Positions 26,554-35,928 of a stretch of DNA of 64,000 bases are shown here, piece after piece. The translations under genes and the position numbers were made by a program. The notes beneath the pieces are model-generated. The model was not told the DNA's origin. It saw only the letters and a list, made by a program, of their open reading frames with translations, and did not search any database. The stretch comes from Burkholderia ambifaria (lineage in GTDB: Bacteria; Pseudomonadota; Gammaproteobacteria; Burkholderiales; Burkholderiaceae), in NCBI RefSeq assembly GCF_001443045.1, contig NZ_LKPJ01000004.1, forward strand, positions 63,292 to 127,291, given 5' to 3'. Each line of letters opens with the position of its first letter. The first letter of the stretch is position 1.

Positions 26554-28032
26554 ATGCAATCCAGGTCGGCGGCTCCCTATACGATCGTCGTGATCGGCAT
26601 CGTGATCGCCTGCGCGCTAATGGGGCTGTGCGTGCTGCAGCTGTTCCAGAGCCGCAACGACGCGCTCGAGCGGGCGAGCGAAACTTCCCGCAATCTCGGC
26701 CTGGTCGCCGAGCGAGACATCGAACGCAACCTCGAACTCTATGACTTGTCGCTGCAGGCGGTCATCCAGGGGCTTCAACGTCATGACTTGATGGACGCAC
26801 CCGCGAGCGTGCGGCGCGCCGCGCTGTTCGATAACGCGATGACGGCACAATTCCTCGGCTCGATGCTGGTACTCGATGCCGCCGGCAACATCGTCCTGGA
26901 TTCCGCCAACGACGTGCCGCGCCGCGGCAATTTCGCCGACCGCAACTACTTCACCGTCCATCGCGACAATCCGGATGCAGGGCTCTATATCAGCGACCCG
27001 TACCCGTCGCGCCTGCGCAGCGGCACGCTCAGCATCGGGCTCACGCGGCGGATCTCGAACCCCGACGGCTCGTTCGCCGGGATCGTGCTCATCGCGGTCA
27101 ACCTCGAATATTTCCACCATCTGTTTGCCGGCCTGTCACTGGGGCAGCACGGTTCGATCTCGCTGATCGGCAGCGACGGCGTCATGGTGATGCGTCAGCC
27201 GTACGACGCTCGCACCATCGGCCGCGACATCAGCCAGGCCGCGACCTTCAAGCGGTTTCAGACCGCGCGGGAGGGCGTATTCTCGGAAACCTCGACGCTC
27301 GACGGGGTACGCCGTCTCTACTACTTCAGGCATCTGCCGAAGCTGCCGCTGATGATCATGGTCGCCGAAGCGGAGCAGGACATCTATGCGGCGTGGCGGC
27401 ACCGGGCCGCGACGATCGGCGCGCTGGTGGCAACGTTCGGCGCTGCGTTCATCGCGGTGTCGGTCATGCTCGGCACGCAACTCCGGCGCCGGATGCGCGC
27501 CGAATCGGAACTCGTGTTGCTCGCACGCACCGACGGCCTTACCGGGCTGAACAATCGCCGCAGCTTCGCGGAAGTGCTGGATCGCGAATGGCGTCGTGCC
27601 CGGCGAGCGCGATCGGTCTTCTCGTTGTTGTTCGTCGATGTCGACCGCTTCAAGGCCTATAACGACGCCTATGGCCATCAGGCGGGAGACGACGCGCTGG
27701 CCGCGGTTGCGCGCTGCATCGGCGACAACATCCGCCGGCCGGCCGATACCGCAGCCCGCTACGGCGGGGAGGAATTCGTCGTGCTGCTCCCCGATACGCC
27801 CGAGACGGGCGCCGCCCAGATTGCCGAGCGGATTCGCGCGGCAATCGACGAACTGGCGCTCGAGCACGTCGGCAGCGAACATGGGCGCGTCACCGCCAGT
27901 ATCGGCCTCGCGAGCTGGACGCCCGAGCACGATGAGGAGGCCGGCAGCGTGATCAAGGCTGCCGACGAGGCGCTGTACCACGCGAAGGCGACCGGCCGGA
28001 ACAAGGTCGCCGCCTTTCAGGCGCCGGCGTGA
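26554..28032 (+). CDS. Membrane diguanylate cyclase (Cache - GGEEF)
   Basis: A 492-aa inner-membrane sensor enzyme. A first transmembrane helix (about residues 9-29) is followed by a periplasmic Cache sensor domain (about 40-280, with DRNYFTVHRDNPDAGLYISDP and RRISNPDGSFAGIVLIAVN) and a second helix (about 287-307). The GGEEF domain (about 325-485) has an intact active site, GGEEF at 404-408. An inhibitory-site RxxD at 395-398 lies exactly five residues before it. It should make cyclic di-GMP in response to an extracellular small molecule and be product-inhibited. It is the first gene of the GC-rich part, directly after the pseudogene stretch, and appears monocistronic. Confidence 0.96.
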   Translation: MQSRSAAPYTIVVIGIVIACALMGLCVLQLFQSRNDALERASETSRNLGLVAERDIERNLELYDLSLQAVIQGLQRHDLMDAPASVRRAALFDNAMTAQFLGSMLVLDAAGNIVLDSANDVPRRGNFADRNYFTVHRDNPDAGLYISDPYPSRLRSGTLSIGLTRRISNPDGSFAGIVLIAVNLEYFHHLFAGLSLGQHGSISLIGSDGVMVMRQPYDARTIGRDISQAATFKRFQTAREGVFSETSTLDGVRRLYYFRHLPKLPLMIMVAEAEQDIYAAWRHRAATIGALVATFGAAFIAVSVMLGTQLRRRMRAESELVLLARTDGLTGLNNRRSFAEVLDREWRRARRARSVFSLLFVDVDRFKAYNDAYGHQAGDDALAAVARCIGDNIRRPADTAARYGGEEFVVLLPDTPETGAAQIAERIRAAIDELALEHVGSEHGRVTASIGLASWTPEHDEEAGSVIKAADEALYHAKATGRNKVAAFQAPA

Positions 28033-28466
28033 CGCGTCGCGGCATGGCAGCGTTGTTGCAGCCGGCGAGCACGTATCACATGCTGTCGAGAATGTGGACG
28101 GATACCGGAAGTACGGATGCGCAACCGACGTGGTAACGAGGAAGTCCGCGCTTGCGCATGCGTGCTGCTGCCAGGCGAATGCGGCCGGAGACCTAACGAC
28201 GCATACCGAACGATTCATCGATCCATATCCGTTGGGAGCCCGTCCCGGCACGGACATGTTCCGGGGCGTCGCGGTCGGTGCGGCTGCTCCGATCGTGTTT
28301 CCGTCGATCGTGCGTCATGAACCGACGGCGCGCGATATCGACGACGAGGCGGCCGCTCGAGCGCCGGTCGTGCCGGGATCCGCAAACAAGTTCGCCGCGA
28401 CCAAGGCCGCCGCGCTACAGTGGACGTCAACCGCCGTCGAACGACGGGCGATGCGAGGGGCGAGCC
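28033..28466 (+). other. Intergenic stretch without recognisable gene
   Basis: These 434 bases lie between the diguanylate cyclase and the cupin gene. Frames run through it on the plus strand but have no ribosome sites or known motifs. Only promoter functions for the cupin gene are expected here. Confidence 0.4.
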
Positions 28467-28799
28467 ATGCAACTTCAAACCGGCAATCTGTTCAGCACCG
28501 AAGCGGTGCGCGGCGACGACGAACGGATCGACATACTCGTCGCGGGGCCGCGCCTGAACGTCGAGCGCATCGTGTCAATGGGGCACGCGAGTCCCGACGG
28601 GTTCTGGTATGACGATCCGCGTGCCGAGTGGGTCGTGCTGCTGTCGGGCGCGGCCGTGCTCGAGTTCGAGGCGGACGCGACGCTGCACGACATGCGCCCC
28701 GGCGACTACGTGCTGATCGAGCCGCATTGCCGGCATCGCGTCGCGTGGACGCATCCGGAACAACAGTCGGTCTGGCTCGCGATCTATTACGAACGCTGA
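28467..28799 (+). CDS. Small single-domain cupin protein
   Basis: A 110-aa cupin. The two motifs appear as the WVVLLSGAAVLEFE block and the PGDYVLIEPHCRHRVAWT block, the second with HCRHR metal-ligand histidines. Motif 1 lacks the usual HxH, so metal binding may be partial. Members like this are annotated as phosphoribosylaminoimidazole carboxylase-like or uncharacterised cupins. Start 28467 has GAGGGG 8-13 bases upstream; a longer open frame begins at 28278 but is arginine-rich and unconserved. It is convergent with the MarR-GNAT gene (13 bases between stops). Confidence 0.85.
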   Translation: MQLQTGNLFSTEAVRGDDERIDILVAGPRLNVERIVSMGHASPDGFWYDDPRAEWVVLLSGAAVLEFEADATLHDMRPGDYVLIEPHCRHRVAWTHPEQQSVWLAIYYER

Positions 28800-28812
28800 A
28801 TCGCGCGGTGGC

Positions 28813-29790
28813 TTATTGGCCTGGCCGGTATCGGCTGAAGCGCTGCTCGATGACGCTGGTTCCCCATTGCGCGCCCTCCGATTCGCTCGTCAGCGTAAAG
28901 CCGAACGATTCGTATAAGTGACGTGCGGAATCCAGGCCCTTGAACGTCCACAGGTAGGTCTCGCCGAACTGCTGATCGTCGACGAATTGCATCGCGCGCG
29001 TCATCAGTTGCCGCCCGATACCGGAGCCGCGCAATGCGTCGTCGACGATGAACCATCGCAAATGTGCGATTCCCGTGGCTTTATTCCCGTCGATTGCGGC
29101 AGAGGCGAGCGCACGGCCGTTCTCCGCATGGAGCCACAGAGCCTTGCCTTCAGCAGGCAGCGTGCCGGCAAATTCCGCGAGTTCGGTAGCAACCTTTTTC
29201 TCGAAGAACGCGCCAAACCCCCAGTGCTCCGCATAGAACCGCGCGTGAAGGCTTGCTATGTCGCCGATACAGCCGGGTTGGTAGCCGTCGACAATCTGCG
29301 CGGCGTCCGGTTTCGGTGAAGACGCCCCGGCAACGTTGTCCTGCGCGAGCGCATCGCTGTAAAGCGCGAGGGCGCGGACGAGGGTTTGCTGGTCTGCCGG
29401 AACCATTCGGCGTAACGCGTTCGACACCTGACGCGTCGCGAACTGGTCGATCTTCTTGCGAAGTTTTTGCCCGTCGGCAGTCAGGTACAACTCGGTCGCA
29501 CGTGCATCGTCGGGGGAGACGCGGCGCGTCACGAAGCCGGCCGTTTCGAGCCGGGAAAGCTGCCTGCTCGTATTCGATTTGTCCAGGCGCAGCATGCTGC
29601 CCAGATCCTTTGCACTGATGCCGGGCGCCATGCCTATTTCGAGCACGGCGTGAACGGCAGAGGGCGCCAGATCGCTATCGGCCAATGTCGCGCGCATGAA
29701 ACCCAGTTCGCGAACCAGCTTGCGGGAAAAATCGCGAAGCTCGAGGATCGTCGCCTCGCGAGGCTTCGCCGGAATATCGATGAGGTCCAT
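28813..29790 (-). CDS. MarR-GNAT fusion (transcription regulator/acetyltransferase)
   Basis: A 325-aa bifunctional protein. Residues 1-145 form a MarR winged helix-turn-helix with ISAKDLGSMLRLDKSNTSRQLSRLE as DNA-reading helices. Residues 160-325 form a GNAT acetyltransferase whose acetyl-CoA loop reads LRGSGIGRQLM, followed by a typical YLWTF...ARHLYESFGF end. The fusion is known in many proteobacteria; the acetylated substrate is unknown. Start 29790 has GGA 7 bases upstream. It lies directly downstream of a 42-bp palindromic operator containing a near-consensus promoter, so autoregulation is very likely. Confidence 0.94.
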   Translation of the reverse strand: MDLIDIPAKPREATILELRDFSRKLVRELGFMRATLADSDLAPSAVHAVLEIGMAPGISAKDLGSMLRLDKSNTSRQLSRLETAGFVTRRVSPDDARATELYLTADGQKLRKKIDQFATRQVSNALRRMVPADQQTLVRALALYSDALAQDNVAGASSPKPDAAQIVDGYQPGCIGDIASLHARFYAEHWGFGAFFEKKVATELAEFAGTLPAEGKALWLHAENGRALASAAIDGNKATGIAHLRWFIVDDALRGSGIGRQLMTRAMQFVDDQQFGETYLWTFKGLDSARHLYESFGFTLTSESEGAQWGTSVIEQRFSRYRPGQ

Positions 29791-29805
29791 GACCAGTCCA
29801 ACAGA

Positions 29806-29852
29806 AAGTTGCGAGTCGCAAGTAATATTAGTTGCGACTCGCAACTTGTCAA
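29806..29852 (-). promoter_or_regulatory. Sigma-70 promoter inside a double MarR operator
   Basis: Arms AAGTTGCGAGTCGCAA (29806-29821) and TTGCGACTCGCAACTT (29832-29847) are perfect reverse complements around the spacer GTAATATTAG. Each arm contains its own palindrome, TTGCGA-N-TCGCAA, centred 23 bp apart (two helical turns). On the minus strand, TTGACA (29852-29847) and TAATAT (29830-29825), 16 bp apart, make a good -35/-10 pair overlapped by both sites. It lies 16 bases from the start codon of the MarR-GNAT gene. Confidence 0.85.
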
Positions 29853-29930
29853 GGCCGATTTCGTCGGCATGCAGGGCATGCATGACCGATATTGCAGGCC
29901 TGCGCGCCGAAAAAGGCGCGGCGGCGCGAC

Positions 29931-30689
29931 CTAGCCGCGCCCCACGAACGGCATCGTGGTCGCCATGATCGTCATGTTCAGGATGTTGGTGTCCAGCGGA
30001 AGATTCGCCATCTGCACGACCGCATTCGCGACATGCGTGACGTCCATGCGTGCCTCGGGCGCCATGCGTCCGTCGGCCTGCAGAACGCCTTCCGTCATCC
30101 GGTCGGTGAGCGACGTTGCCGCATTGCCGATGTCGATCTGGCTGCACGCGATGTTGTACGCGCGGCCGTCGAGCGCGAGCGACTTGGTGATGCCGGCCAC
30201 CGCATGCTTGGTGGCCGTGTACGCGATCGTGTTCGGGCGCGGCGTATAGGCGGAGATCGAGCCGTTGTTGATGATCCGGCCACCCTGCGGCGTTTGCGCT
30301 TTCATCAGGCGCCATGCTGCCCGCGCGCACAGAAAGACGCCCGTCAGGTTCGTCGCGACGACATCGTTCCACACGCCGAGTTCGTATTCGTCGAGCGCAA
30401 CGGCCGGCGCGTTGCGGCCGGCGTTGTTGAACAGGACATCCAGCCGGCCGAACTGCCGTGCGATCTGCGCGAACGCGTGTTCGACCGACGCTTCATCGGT
30501 GACGTCCGCCGGAAACGCATGCGCGTCGCCGTGGGCGGCGGCGATCGCCTCGTTCGTTTCATGCAGCGATGCTTCCTTGCGCCCGATCAGCGCGACGGTA
30601 AATCCGGCGTTCGCGAGCGCGATAGCCGCGGCACGACCGATGCCGGAGCCGGCGCCCGTGACGGCGGCGAACTTGTTCGAGGCAGACAT
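29931..30689 (-). CDS. SDR-family oxidoreductase
   Basis: A 252-aa classical SDR with TGAGSGIG cofactor loop, [14 protein letters not shown] around the catalytic Ser, and YTATK. The C-terminal segment [18 protein letters not shown] is typical of the SDR group often named after 3-oxoacyl reductases or sorbitol dehydrogenases; the substrate is unknown. Start 30689 has AGGGAA 7-12 bases upstream. It lies between the MarR-GNAT operator region and a LysR gene on the same strand (115 bases). The LysR at 30805-31749 could drive it, but that regulator also faces the FAD monooxygenase. Confidence 0.92.
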   Translation of the reverse strand: MSASNKFAAVTGAGSGIGRAAAIALANAGFTVALIGRKEASLHETNEAIAAAHGDAHAFPADVTDEASVEHAFAQIARQFGRLDVLFNNAGRNAPAVALDEYELGVWNDVVATNLTGVFLCARAAWRLMKAQTPQGGRIINNGSISAYTPRPNTIAYTATKHAVAGITKSLALDGRAYNIACSQIDIGNAATSLTDRMTEGVLQADGRMAPEARMDVTHVANAVVQMANLPLDTNILNMTIMATTMPFVGRG

Positions 30690-30804
30690 GGCTTGATTCC
30701 CTGCGGGTTGGGGTGAGGAAAGAGGCGGCGGGTGCGCGATGTACTCGCCGTGCGCCGATCGACGCGACATCGTACCGCGCACCACGGGTTTCGCGGTGCG
30801 AGCG

Positions 30805-31749
30805 CTATTTCCTGCGCGCCGGCGCGGACTTCCGTCCGCGTGTTTCGGTTTCCGCGAACAGGCTGACTACGACATCCCGCAACCACCGGTTGCCTTCGTC
30901 CTGATTCACGCGCGTATGCCACAGCATGTGAATCGGCGCGCCCGGCAGCGTGACCGGCAACGCGCGCCAGCCCAGCGAGAACGGTGCGGCGAGCTGCAGC
31001 GCAAGATGTTCCGGCACGGTCGCGATCAGGTCGGTGCGCTGCAGGATATAGCCGACGCTCATGAAATGCGGCACCGTCAGCCGCACGCGGCGCTTCACGC
31101 GGCGCCGCTTCAGCCATTCGTCGACCTGCCCGTGACCGGTGCCGGCCGACACGACGACCAGATGCTCGGCGTCCCGCCACGCGTCGATCGTCAGCGGCGC
31201 GTCTTCGAGCGGATGCCCGCGCCGGAACAGGCACACGTACCGCTGATCGAACAGCCGCCGCTGATAGAACCCGCCCTGCAGTTGCGGCAGCAGCCCGATC
31301 GCGAGATCGACGCGGCCGTCGGCCATTTCGTCGCTGAGATTGACGCTCGTGTTGCGCACCGTATTGAGTGCGATGCCCGGTGCCGCGCGCGAAAGATATT
31401 CGAGCAACGCGGGCAGGAACACCACTTCGCCGATATCGGTCATCCCGATCGTCATCGTGCGCGACGCGCGCAGCGGATCGAAGCCGGTTTCGGGATTGAG
31501 CGCGGCATGCAGCGTCGACAGCGCCTGCGCAACCGGCTCGGCCAGGCGCAATGCGAACGGCGTCGGGACCACGCCGCCCGGCCCGCGCACGAACAGCGGA
31601 TCGCCGAGCCGGCGGCGCAGCTTCGCGAGCGCGTTGCTGACGCCCGGCTGGCTCATGTTCATCTGCTCGGCGACGCTCGACACGCGCCGCTCCTGCATCA
31701 GCCGCTGGAACAGCAACAGCAGGTTGAGGTCGATCTCGCTGAGTTCCAT
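30805..31749 (-). CDS. LysR-family regulator (NodD/NahR/LinR type)
   Basis: A 314-aa LysR protein whose N-terminus, [28 protein letters not shown], is the pattern of the NahR/NodD/DntR/LinR subgroup that senses aromatic compounds. The effector domain includes [17 protein letters not shown], also characteristic of NahR-like proteins. It ends in a basic tail. It is divergent from an FAD-dependent aromatic-ring-type monooxygenase 175 bases away. That suggests an aromatic inducer, perhaps a hydroxybenzoate, and a regulator-target pair. This is inference from family and layout. Confidence 0.93.
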   Translation of the reverse strand: MELSEIDLNLLLLFQRLMQERRVSSVAEQMNMSQPGVSNALAKLRRRLGDPLFVRGPGGVVPTPFALRLAEPVAQALSTLHAALNPETGFDPLRASRTMTIGMTDIGEVVFLPALLEYLSRAAPGIALNTVRNTSVNLSDEMADGRVDLAIGLLPQLQGGFYQRRLFDQRYVCLFRRGHPLEDAPLTIDAWRDAEHLVVVSAGTGHGQVDEWLKRRRVKRRVRLTVPHFMSVGYILQRTDLIATVPEHLALQLAAPFSLGWRALPVTLPGAPIHMLWHTRVNQDEGNRWLRDVVVSLFAETETRGRKSAPARRK

Positions 31750-31923
31750 GGTTCGGTGATCATTCCATTCAGTGATGAAGCAGATTCCCGGCATTTTATT
31801 GTGGGATGAGAGTGCGCTGCTGACAATACCGATACGGCGCCTGCATTCGACAGGCGTGCCGGACAGGTCACGCGCGCCGTGGCCTCAACGACTCATTATC
31901 TGAATATCGGAGACACGTTCATC

Positions 31924-33138
31924 ATGCAGACGAATCTGAGGATCGCGATCGTCGGTGCCGGCATCGGCGGCCTGACGCTGGCGCTCGCATTGCGCGAGCA
32001 GGGCATCGACGCGCAGTTGTACGAGCAGACCGACGTGCTGCGCGAGGTGGGCGCGGCCGTCGCGCTGTCGGCCAATGCGACGCGCTTCTACGAACGGATG
32101 GGATTGCGTCCGGCTTTCGACGCGGTGTGCGCGGAGATTCCGGGTCTCGTCTATCGCGACGGGCGCAGCGGCGCGGTGATCGGCCATCATCGCGGCGAGC
32201 CCGACTATCGCCGGCAGTTCGGCGGCTCGTACTGGGGCGTGCACCGCGCGGACCTGCAGGCGATCCTGTCGAAGGCGGTCGGTGCCGAGCAGATTCATCT
32301 CGGCCATCGATTGGTCGATCTCGCGCAGCATCCGGATCGCGTCACGCTGAGCTTCGCGAACGGCGAGCGCGTCGACGCCGATCTCGTGATCGGCGCGGAC
32401 GGCGCGCGTTCGATCACGCGGCGCTGGATGCTCGGCTACGACGACGTGCTGTATTCGGGTTGCTCGGGCTTTCGCGGTGTGGTGCCTGCCGGGCGGATGG
32501 ACCTGCTGCCCGATCCCGAGACCATTCAATTCTGGGTCGGGCCGCACGGCCATCTGCTGCACTATCCGATCGGCGACAACGGCGACCAGAACTTCCTGCT
32601 GGTCGAGCGTCATCCGTCGCCGTGGCCGTCGCGCGACTGGGTCATGCCGGCGCAAGAAGGCGAGCAGCTGCGGCTGTTCAAGGACTGGCATCCGGCGGTG
32701 GTGCAGATGATCACGGCGGTGCCGATCAGCCAGCGCTGGGGGCTGTTCCACCGGCCGCCGCTCGGCCGCTGGAGCCGCGGGCGCGTGACGCTGATCGGCG
32801 ACGCCGCGCACGCGCTGGTGCCGCATCACGGGCAGGGCGCGAATCAGTCGATCGAGGATGCAATGGTGCTGGCCGCGCAACTCGCGAAGGCCGGGGCGGG
32901 CAACTGGCGCGAGGCGCAGGAGGCATACGAGCGGCTGCGGCGCGGCCGCACGCGCAAGGTGCAGTATGCGTCGATCACCGCAGCCGACGTGCTGCATCTA
33001 CCCGATGGGCCGGCCGCGCAGGCGCGCAATGCGCGTCTCGGCGAGCGCGACAGCGTGCTGCATCACCTGGACTGGATCCATGATTTCGACGCGCTTGCCG
33101 ACGAGCCGAACGAGCGGCAGGGCGGTACGTGGCTTTGA
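31924..33138 (+). CDS. FAD-dependent monooxygenase (hydroxybenzoate hydroxylase-like)
   Basis: A 404-aa class A flavoprotein hydroxylase. GAGIGGL near the N-terminus binds the FAD ADP part, GADGARS is the DG motif that contacts FAD and NADPH, and GDAAHALVPHHGQGAN is the GD motif contacting the flavin ribityl. Its size and sequence resemble salicylate 1-hydroxylase and 3-hydroxybenzoate 6-hydroxylase. Start 31924 has GGAGA 11-15 bases upstream; 15 extra in-frame codons exist. The divergent NahR-type LysR gene supports a role in aromatic catabolism. No ring-cleavage genes are nearby, so the pathway continues elsewhere or the enzyme acts on a secondary metabolite. Confidence 0.93.
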   Translation: MQTNLRIAIVGAGIGGLTLALALREQGIDAQLYEQTDVLREVGAAVALSANATRFYERMGLRPAFDAVCAEIPGLVYRDGRSGAVIGHHRGEPDYRRQFGGSYWGVHRADLQAILSKAVGAEQIHLGHRLVDLAQHPDRVTLSFANGERVDADLVIGADGARSITRRWMLGYDDVLYSGCSGFRGVVPAGRMDLLPDPETIQFWVGPHGHLLHYPIGDNGDQNFLLVERHPSPWPSRDWVMPAQEGEQLRLFKDWHPAVVQMITAVPISQRWGLFHRPPLGRWSRGRVTLIGDAAHALVPHHGQGANQSIEDAMVLAAQLAKAGAGNWREAQEAYERLRRGRTRKVQYASITAADVLHLPDGPAAQARNARLGERDSVLHHLDWIHDFDALADEPNERQGGTWL

Positions 33139-33422
33139 GCGGAAAGGTGCGGTGCGAACCGCGGTAGTGCGTCGGGCGATCGGCGCGACAGTCGCGCGGT
33201 CGGTCGTCGGGAATGCTGGCCGTGCTTGTGCCGGCCGGTATGGCCATCACGCTTAGTCAGGCATCCGTTGTGCATCGCGCTTGACCTGCTCGATGTCGCG
33301 AAGCCGTGACCGATATGCGTGATCCGGTGCGAGCGCGCGATACGCGCAGTGTGCCGCGGCGAAGCGGAGTCTGATGCGTCAGGCAGCCAGTGAGCGGATG
33401 CCTGACGCGTCATGCACTTTCG

Positions 33423-34382
33423 TTACTTCACGCACTCCAGCGCGTACTTCAACCCTTGCCCGAGCAGCCCGCGCCACACTTCCCACGTATGCCCGCCGTC
33501 GACGATGCGCAGCTCGGCCGGGTTCTGCGCGCGGCGCAGGTGCGTGTACAGCACGCTGGATTCCGCCTGGATCGTCAGGTCGTCGTCGCCGACCGCGATG
33601 AACATCGGCACGCGCCAGTTGCGCGCGAAATAGCCGCGCATCAGCGTCGGGTAGTTGAGTTCGTGCCACACGCGCGGATCGAACTGCCGGTCGCCGAACA
33701 CGCCCACATAGCGCGCGGCGGAATTGAGCGGCGGCTCGTTCGCGTAGATCGCCGGGCTCAGCAGCATCGCGCCGCAGAACAGGCCCGGTTCGAGCAGCGA
33801 GAAACGCAGTGCGCCGAAGCCGCCCATCGATACGCCGCCGATCGCGCGGCCCGCGCGCTGGTTCGACACCGCGAAGTGCGCTTCGACTTCCGGCAGCAGG
33901 TCGTTCAGGAACGCGCTCTGCATTTTCTCCTTGCGATCGACGTACCAGTCGGTGCCGCCTTGCGGCATCACGATCACGACGGGCGGGATCTCGTGGCGCT
34001 CGATCAGCGTGTCGGCCGTGGCCTGCAGCCGGCCCTGCGTGACCCAGTCGTTCGCGTTGCCGGCATTGCCGTGCAGCAGGTACAACACCGGATAGCGCGC
34101 GCCTTCCGGGTTGTAGCCGGGCGGCAGGTAGACCGTGTAGGACCAGTCGCGCTTCAGCGACGCCGAACGGAACGCGCGCAACACGACGCTGCTGCCGGGG
34201 TTGACCGGCGGCTCCTGGGCGGCCGGCACGGGCGTGGCGAGCGTTGCGGGCGGGACGATCGCGGTCGCGGTCGCGGGCGCGGACGACGCCGGCGAAACCG
34301 CGGGCCCGCCTGGCGTGGCGTGGGCGGTGGCGAGGCAGCCGGCGAGCAGGGCGGCGGCGAACGAAAGGGCGAGTCGGCGCAT
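33423..34382 (-). CDS. Exported alpha/beta-fold esterase (esterase D/Fes-like)
   Basis: A 319-aa secreted esterase. The N-terminal signal (residues 1-22) includes LLAGC, a possible lipobox, so it may be a lipoprotein. An Ala/Pro-rich linker (about 24-60) follows. The alpha/beta hydrolase domain (about 65-319) has LYLLHGNAGNANDW, the nucleophile elbow GVSMGGFG and the catalytic His in DGGHTWEVW. The fold matches the putative esterase family (esterase D, antigen 85, enterochelin esterase). It lies 61 bases downstream of opgC on the same strand, so the two probably form an operon. That suggests a role in tailoring periplasmic glucans or other envelope polysaccharides, which is inference. Confidence 0.91.
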   Translation of the reverse strand: MRRLALSFAAALLAGCLATAHATPGGPAVSPASSAPATATAIVPPATLATPVPAAQEPPVNPGSSVVLRAFRSASLKRDWSYTVYLPPGYNPEGARYPVLYLLHGNAGNANDWVTQGRLQATADTLIERHEIPPVVIVMPQGGTDWYVDRKEKMQSAFLNDLLPEVEAHFAVSNQRAGRAIGGVSMGGFGALRFSLLEPGLFCGAMLLSPAIYANEPPLNSAARYVGVFGDRQFDPRVWHELNYPTLMRGYFARNWRVPMFIAVGDDDLTIQAESSVLYTHLRRAQNPAELRIVDGGHTWEVWRGLLGQGLKYALECVK

Positions 34383-34443
34383 GGCGAATCGTTTCAGGAA
34401 AGGCGCCCGCTATCGTAGCAGCGGCGCATGACGGCGCGGCACG

Positions 34444-35547
34444 TCATTGCCGCGAACGGAACGGGAACGGCAGCCGCGACACCAGCGGCGCGTAGAGTTT
34501 CGCGACGAGATACAGCAGCCCCATCGCGACGACGTCGGCGGTGAGGCCGAGCGGCACGTTCAGATAGCCTTCGGTCGCCTGGTAAAGCAGCGAGTCGACC
34601 GCGAGCGAGATGCCGGTGCCGGCGACGAAGCACAGCAGCCCCTGGCGACCGATCGTGCCGATCCAGGGCATCGCATGCGCGACCTTCTTCATCCACCCGA
34701 GGTGCACGAGCTTGGCCGCGAGCCACGCGATCGCGAGGAAGTTCGCGAGCCGCAGTGCGCCGAGGTTCTGCTTGATCGACGGATCGGTCGGGAACGGTTC
34801 GATGCGCAGCCGGTAGTACGCGCCGGCCGCGACGATCGCGAGCGACGCGGCCGTCAGCAGCCAGCCCTGCGGCTTCGGCGCGAGCGTCTGGTAGACCGGC
34901 TGGCAGCGCGCGATCACGCCGAGCACGAACAGGAACTGCCACGCGAACGGGTTGAAGTCCCACGGTGCGCCGCCGACAGTCGGCAGGAAGCGCGCGATGT
35001 GCGGCGCCGCGTACCAGAGCGAGCCGCTGAACGCGAGCATCAGCCACGGCTGCGTGCGCGCGAGCGGCAGCGCGAGCGGGACGAGCAGCGCGAAGAACGC
35101 ATACATCGGCAGCACCGACGCGAGATACGGCTGGCGGCGGAACAGCAGGATGTCGCGCAGCGCCGCGAGCGGCTTGTGGAGCAGGCCGTCGAGATCGTTG
35201 GTCGGCATGTTCGGACCGTCGATCGAGAACGCGTTCAGCACGGCGGTGATCAACAGCATCAGGCCGGCCGTCACGAGGAAGGCACGGTAGATCTCGAAGG
35301 CACGGCGAATGAAACGCTGGCGCGCGGCGGCCTCGTCGTGCCGTTCGGCGAGCGAGTTGTACGCGATGGCGGTCGCGAAGCCGCCGAGGAACACGAACAC
35401 CTCGGCCGCATCGCATAGCGCGTACGCATGCAGCGTCACGCGCGACAGGATGCTGCCGCCGATATGGTCGACGACGATCACAAGCAACACGAGGCCGCGG
35501 AAGAAGTCGAGCTCGGCGTAGCGGCCGGCTCGGGCTGCGGCGGTCAT
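34444..35547 (-). CDS. opgC: OpgC-family membrane acyltransferase
   Basis: A 367-aa integral membrane protein with about ten hydrophobic segments. It opens with RYAELDFFRGLVLLVIVVDHIGG, the conserved block with the catalytic His of OpgC/acyltransferase-3 proteins. It then carries AEVFVFLGGFATAIAY and GRQGLLCFVAGTGISL. OpgC proteins add succinyl groups to osmoregulated periplasmic glucans. Start 35547 has GGGAGG 8-13 bases upstream. The gene forms a likely operon with the secreted esterase downstream; opgG/opgH are not in the window. Confidence 0.9.
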   Translation of the reverse strand: MTAAARAGRYAELDFFRGLVLLVIVVDHIGGSILSRVTLHAYALCDAAEVFVFLGGFATAIAYNSLAERHDEAAARQRFIRRAFEIYRAFLVTAGLMLLITAVLNAFSIDGPNMPTNDLDGLLHKPLAALRDILLFRRQPYLASVLPMYAFFALLVPLALPLARTQPWLMLAFSGSLWYAAPHIARFLPTVGGAPWDFNPFAWQFLFVLGVIARCQPVYQTLAPKPQGWLLTAASLAIVAAGAYYRLRIEPFPTDPSIKQNLGALRLANFLAIAWLAAKLVHLGWMKKVAHAMPWIGTIGRQGLLCFVAGTGISLAVDSLLYQATEGYLNVPLGLTADVVAMGLLYLVAKLYAPLVSRLPFPFRSRQ

Positions 35548-35928
35548 CGGGCCGCCTCCCGGCGCGCGCCGCGTGCGCGGCAGGCACCCGCCGCGCATGA
35601 ATCGGGGTGAAGCATGACTTCGCGAAGAAATGACGAACGGATGCGCATTGTGCCACCGATGGGACGCCGCCCGGGTTTACGCGGATGGCAGGCCGGCCGG
35701 CCGTTGCCGTCAAGCCTGATCAGGCAATCGGCCGAGCGGGGCAGTTGGACGAGCGCAACGCTTTGTGCGCCGGCTCCATGCCCCGATGGACGGGCGCTTT
35801 GCGACGTGACACCATTTTGTCCTCGCGGCCGTACACCGCGCAGTCCGCCCTGCGGGCCACGCCTATAAAACAGACCAAACAATCGCCGGGCGCAACGCCT
35901 GTCCGGCAACCGGCTCCGGAGATCCGTC
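35548..35928. other. Divergent intergenic region (opgC / porin)
   Basis: These 381 bases separate opgC (minus) from the porin gene (plus). No gene is seen. TATAAA at 35864-35869 is a possible porin -10 element, but no matching -35 hexamer was found at proper spacing. Confidence 0.4.

Noticed and set aside
28094..28612. 172-codon frame overlapping the cupin gene from upstream.
   Set aside because: It runs into the cupin in a different frame; the cupin motifs and ribosome site identify the real gene.
33250..33400. Minus-strand stretch reading RALAPDHAYRSRLRDIEQVKRDAQRMPD after the FAD monooxygenase gene.
   Set aside because: Looks protein-like and basic-helical, but the frame has a stop just upstream and no start codon; too weak to call even as a pseudogene.
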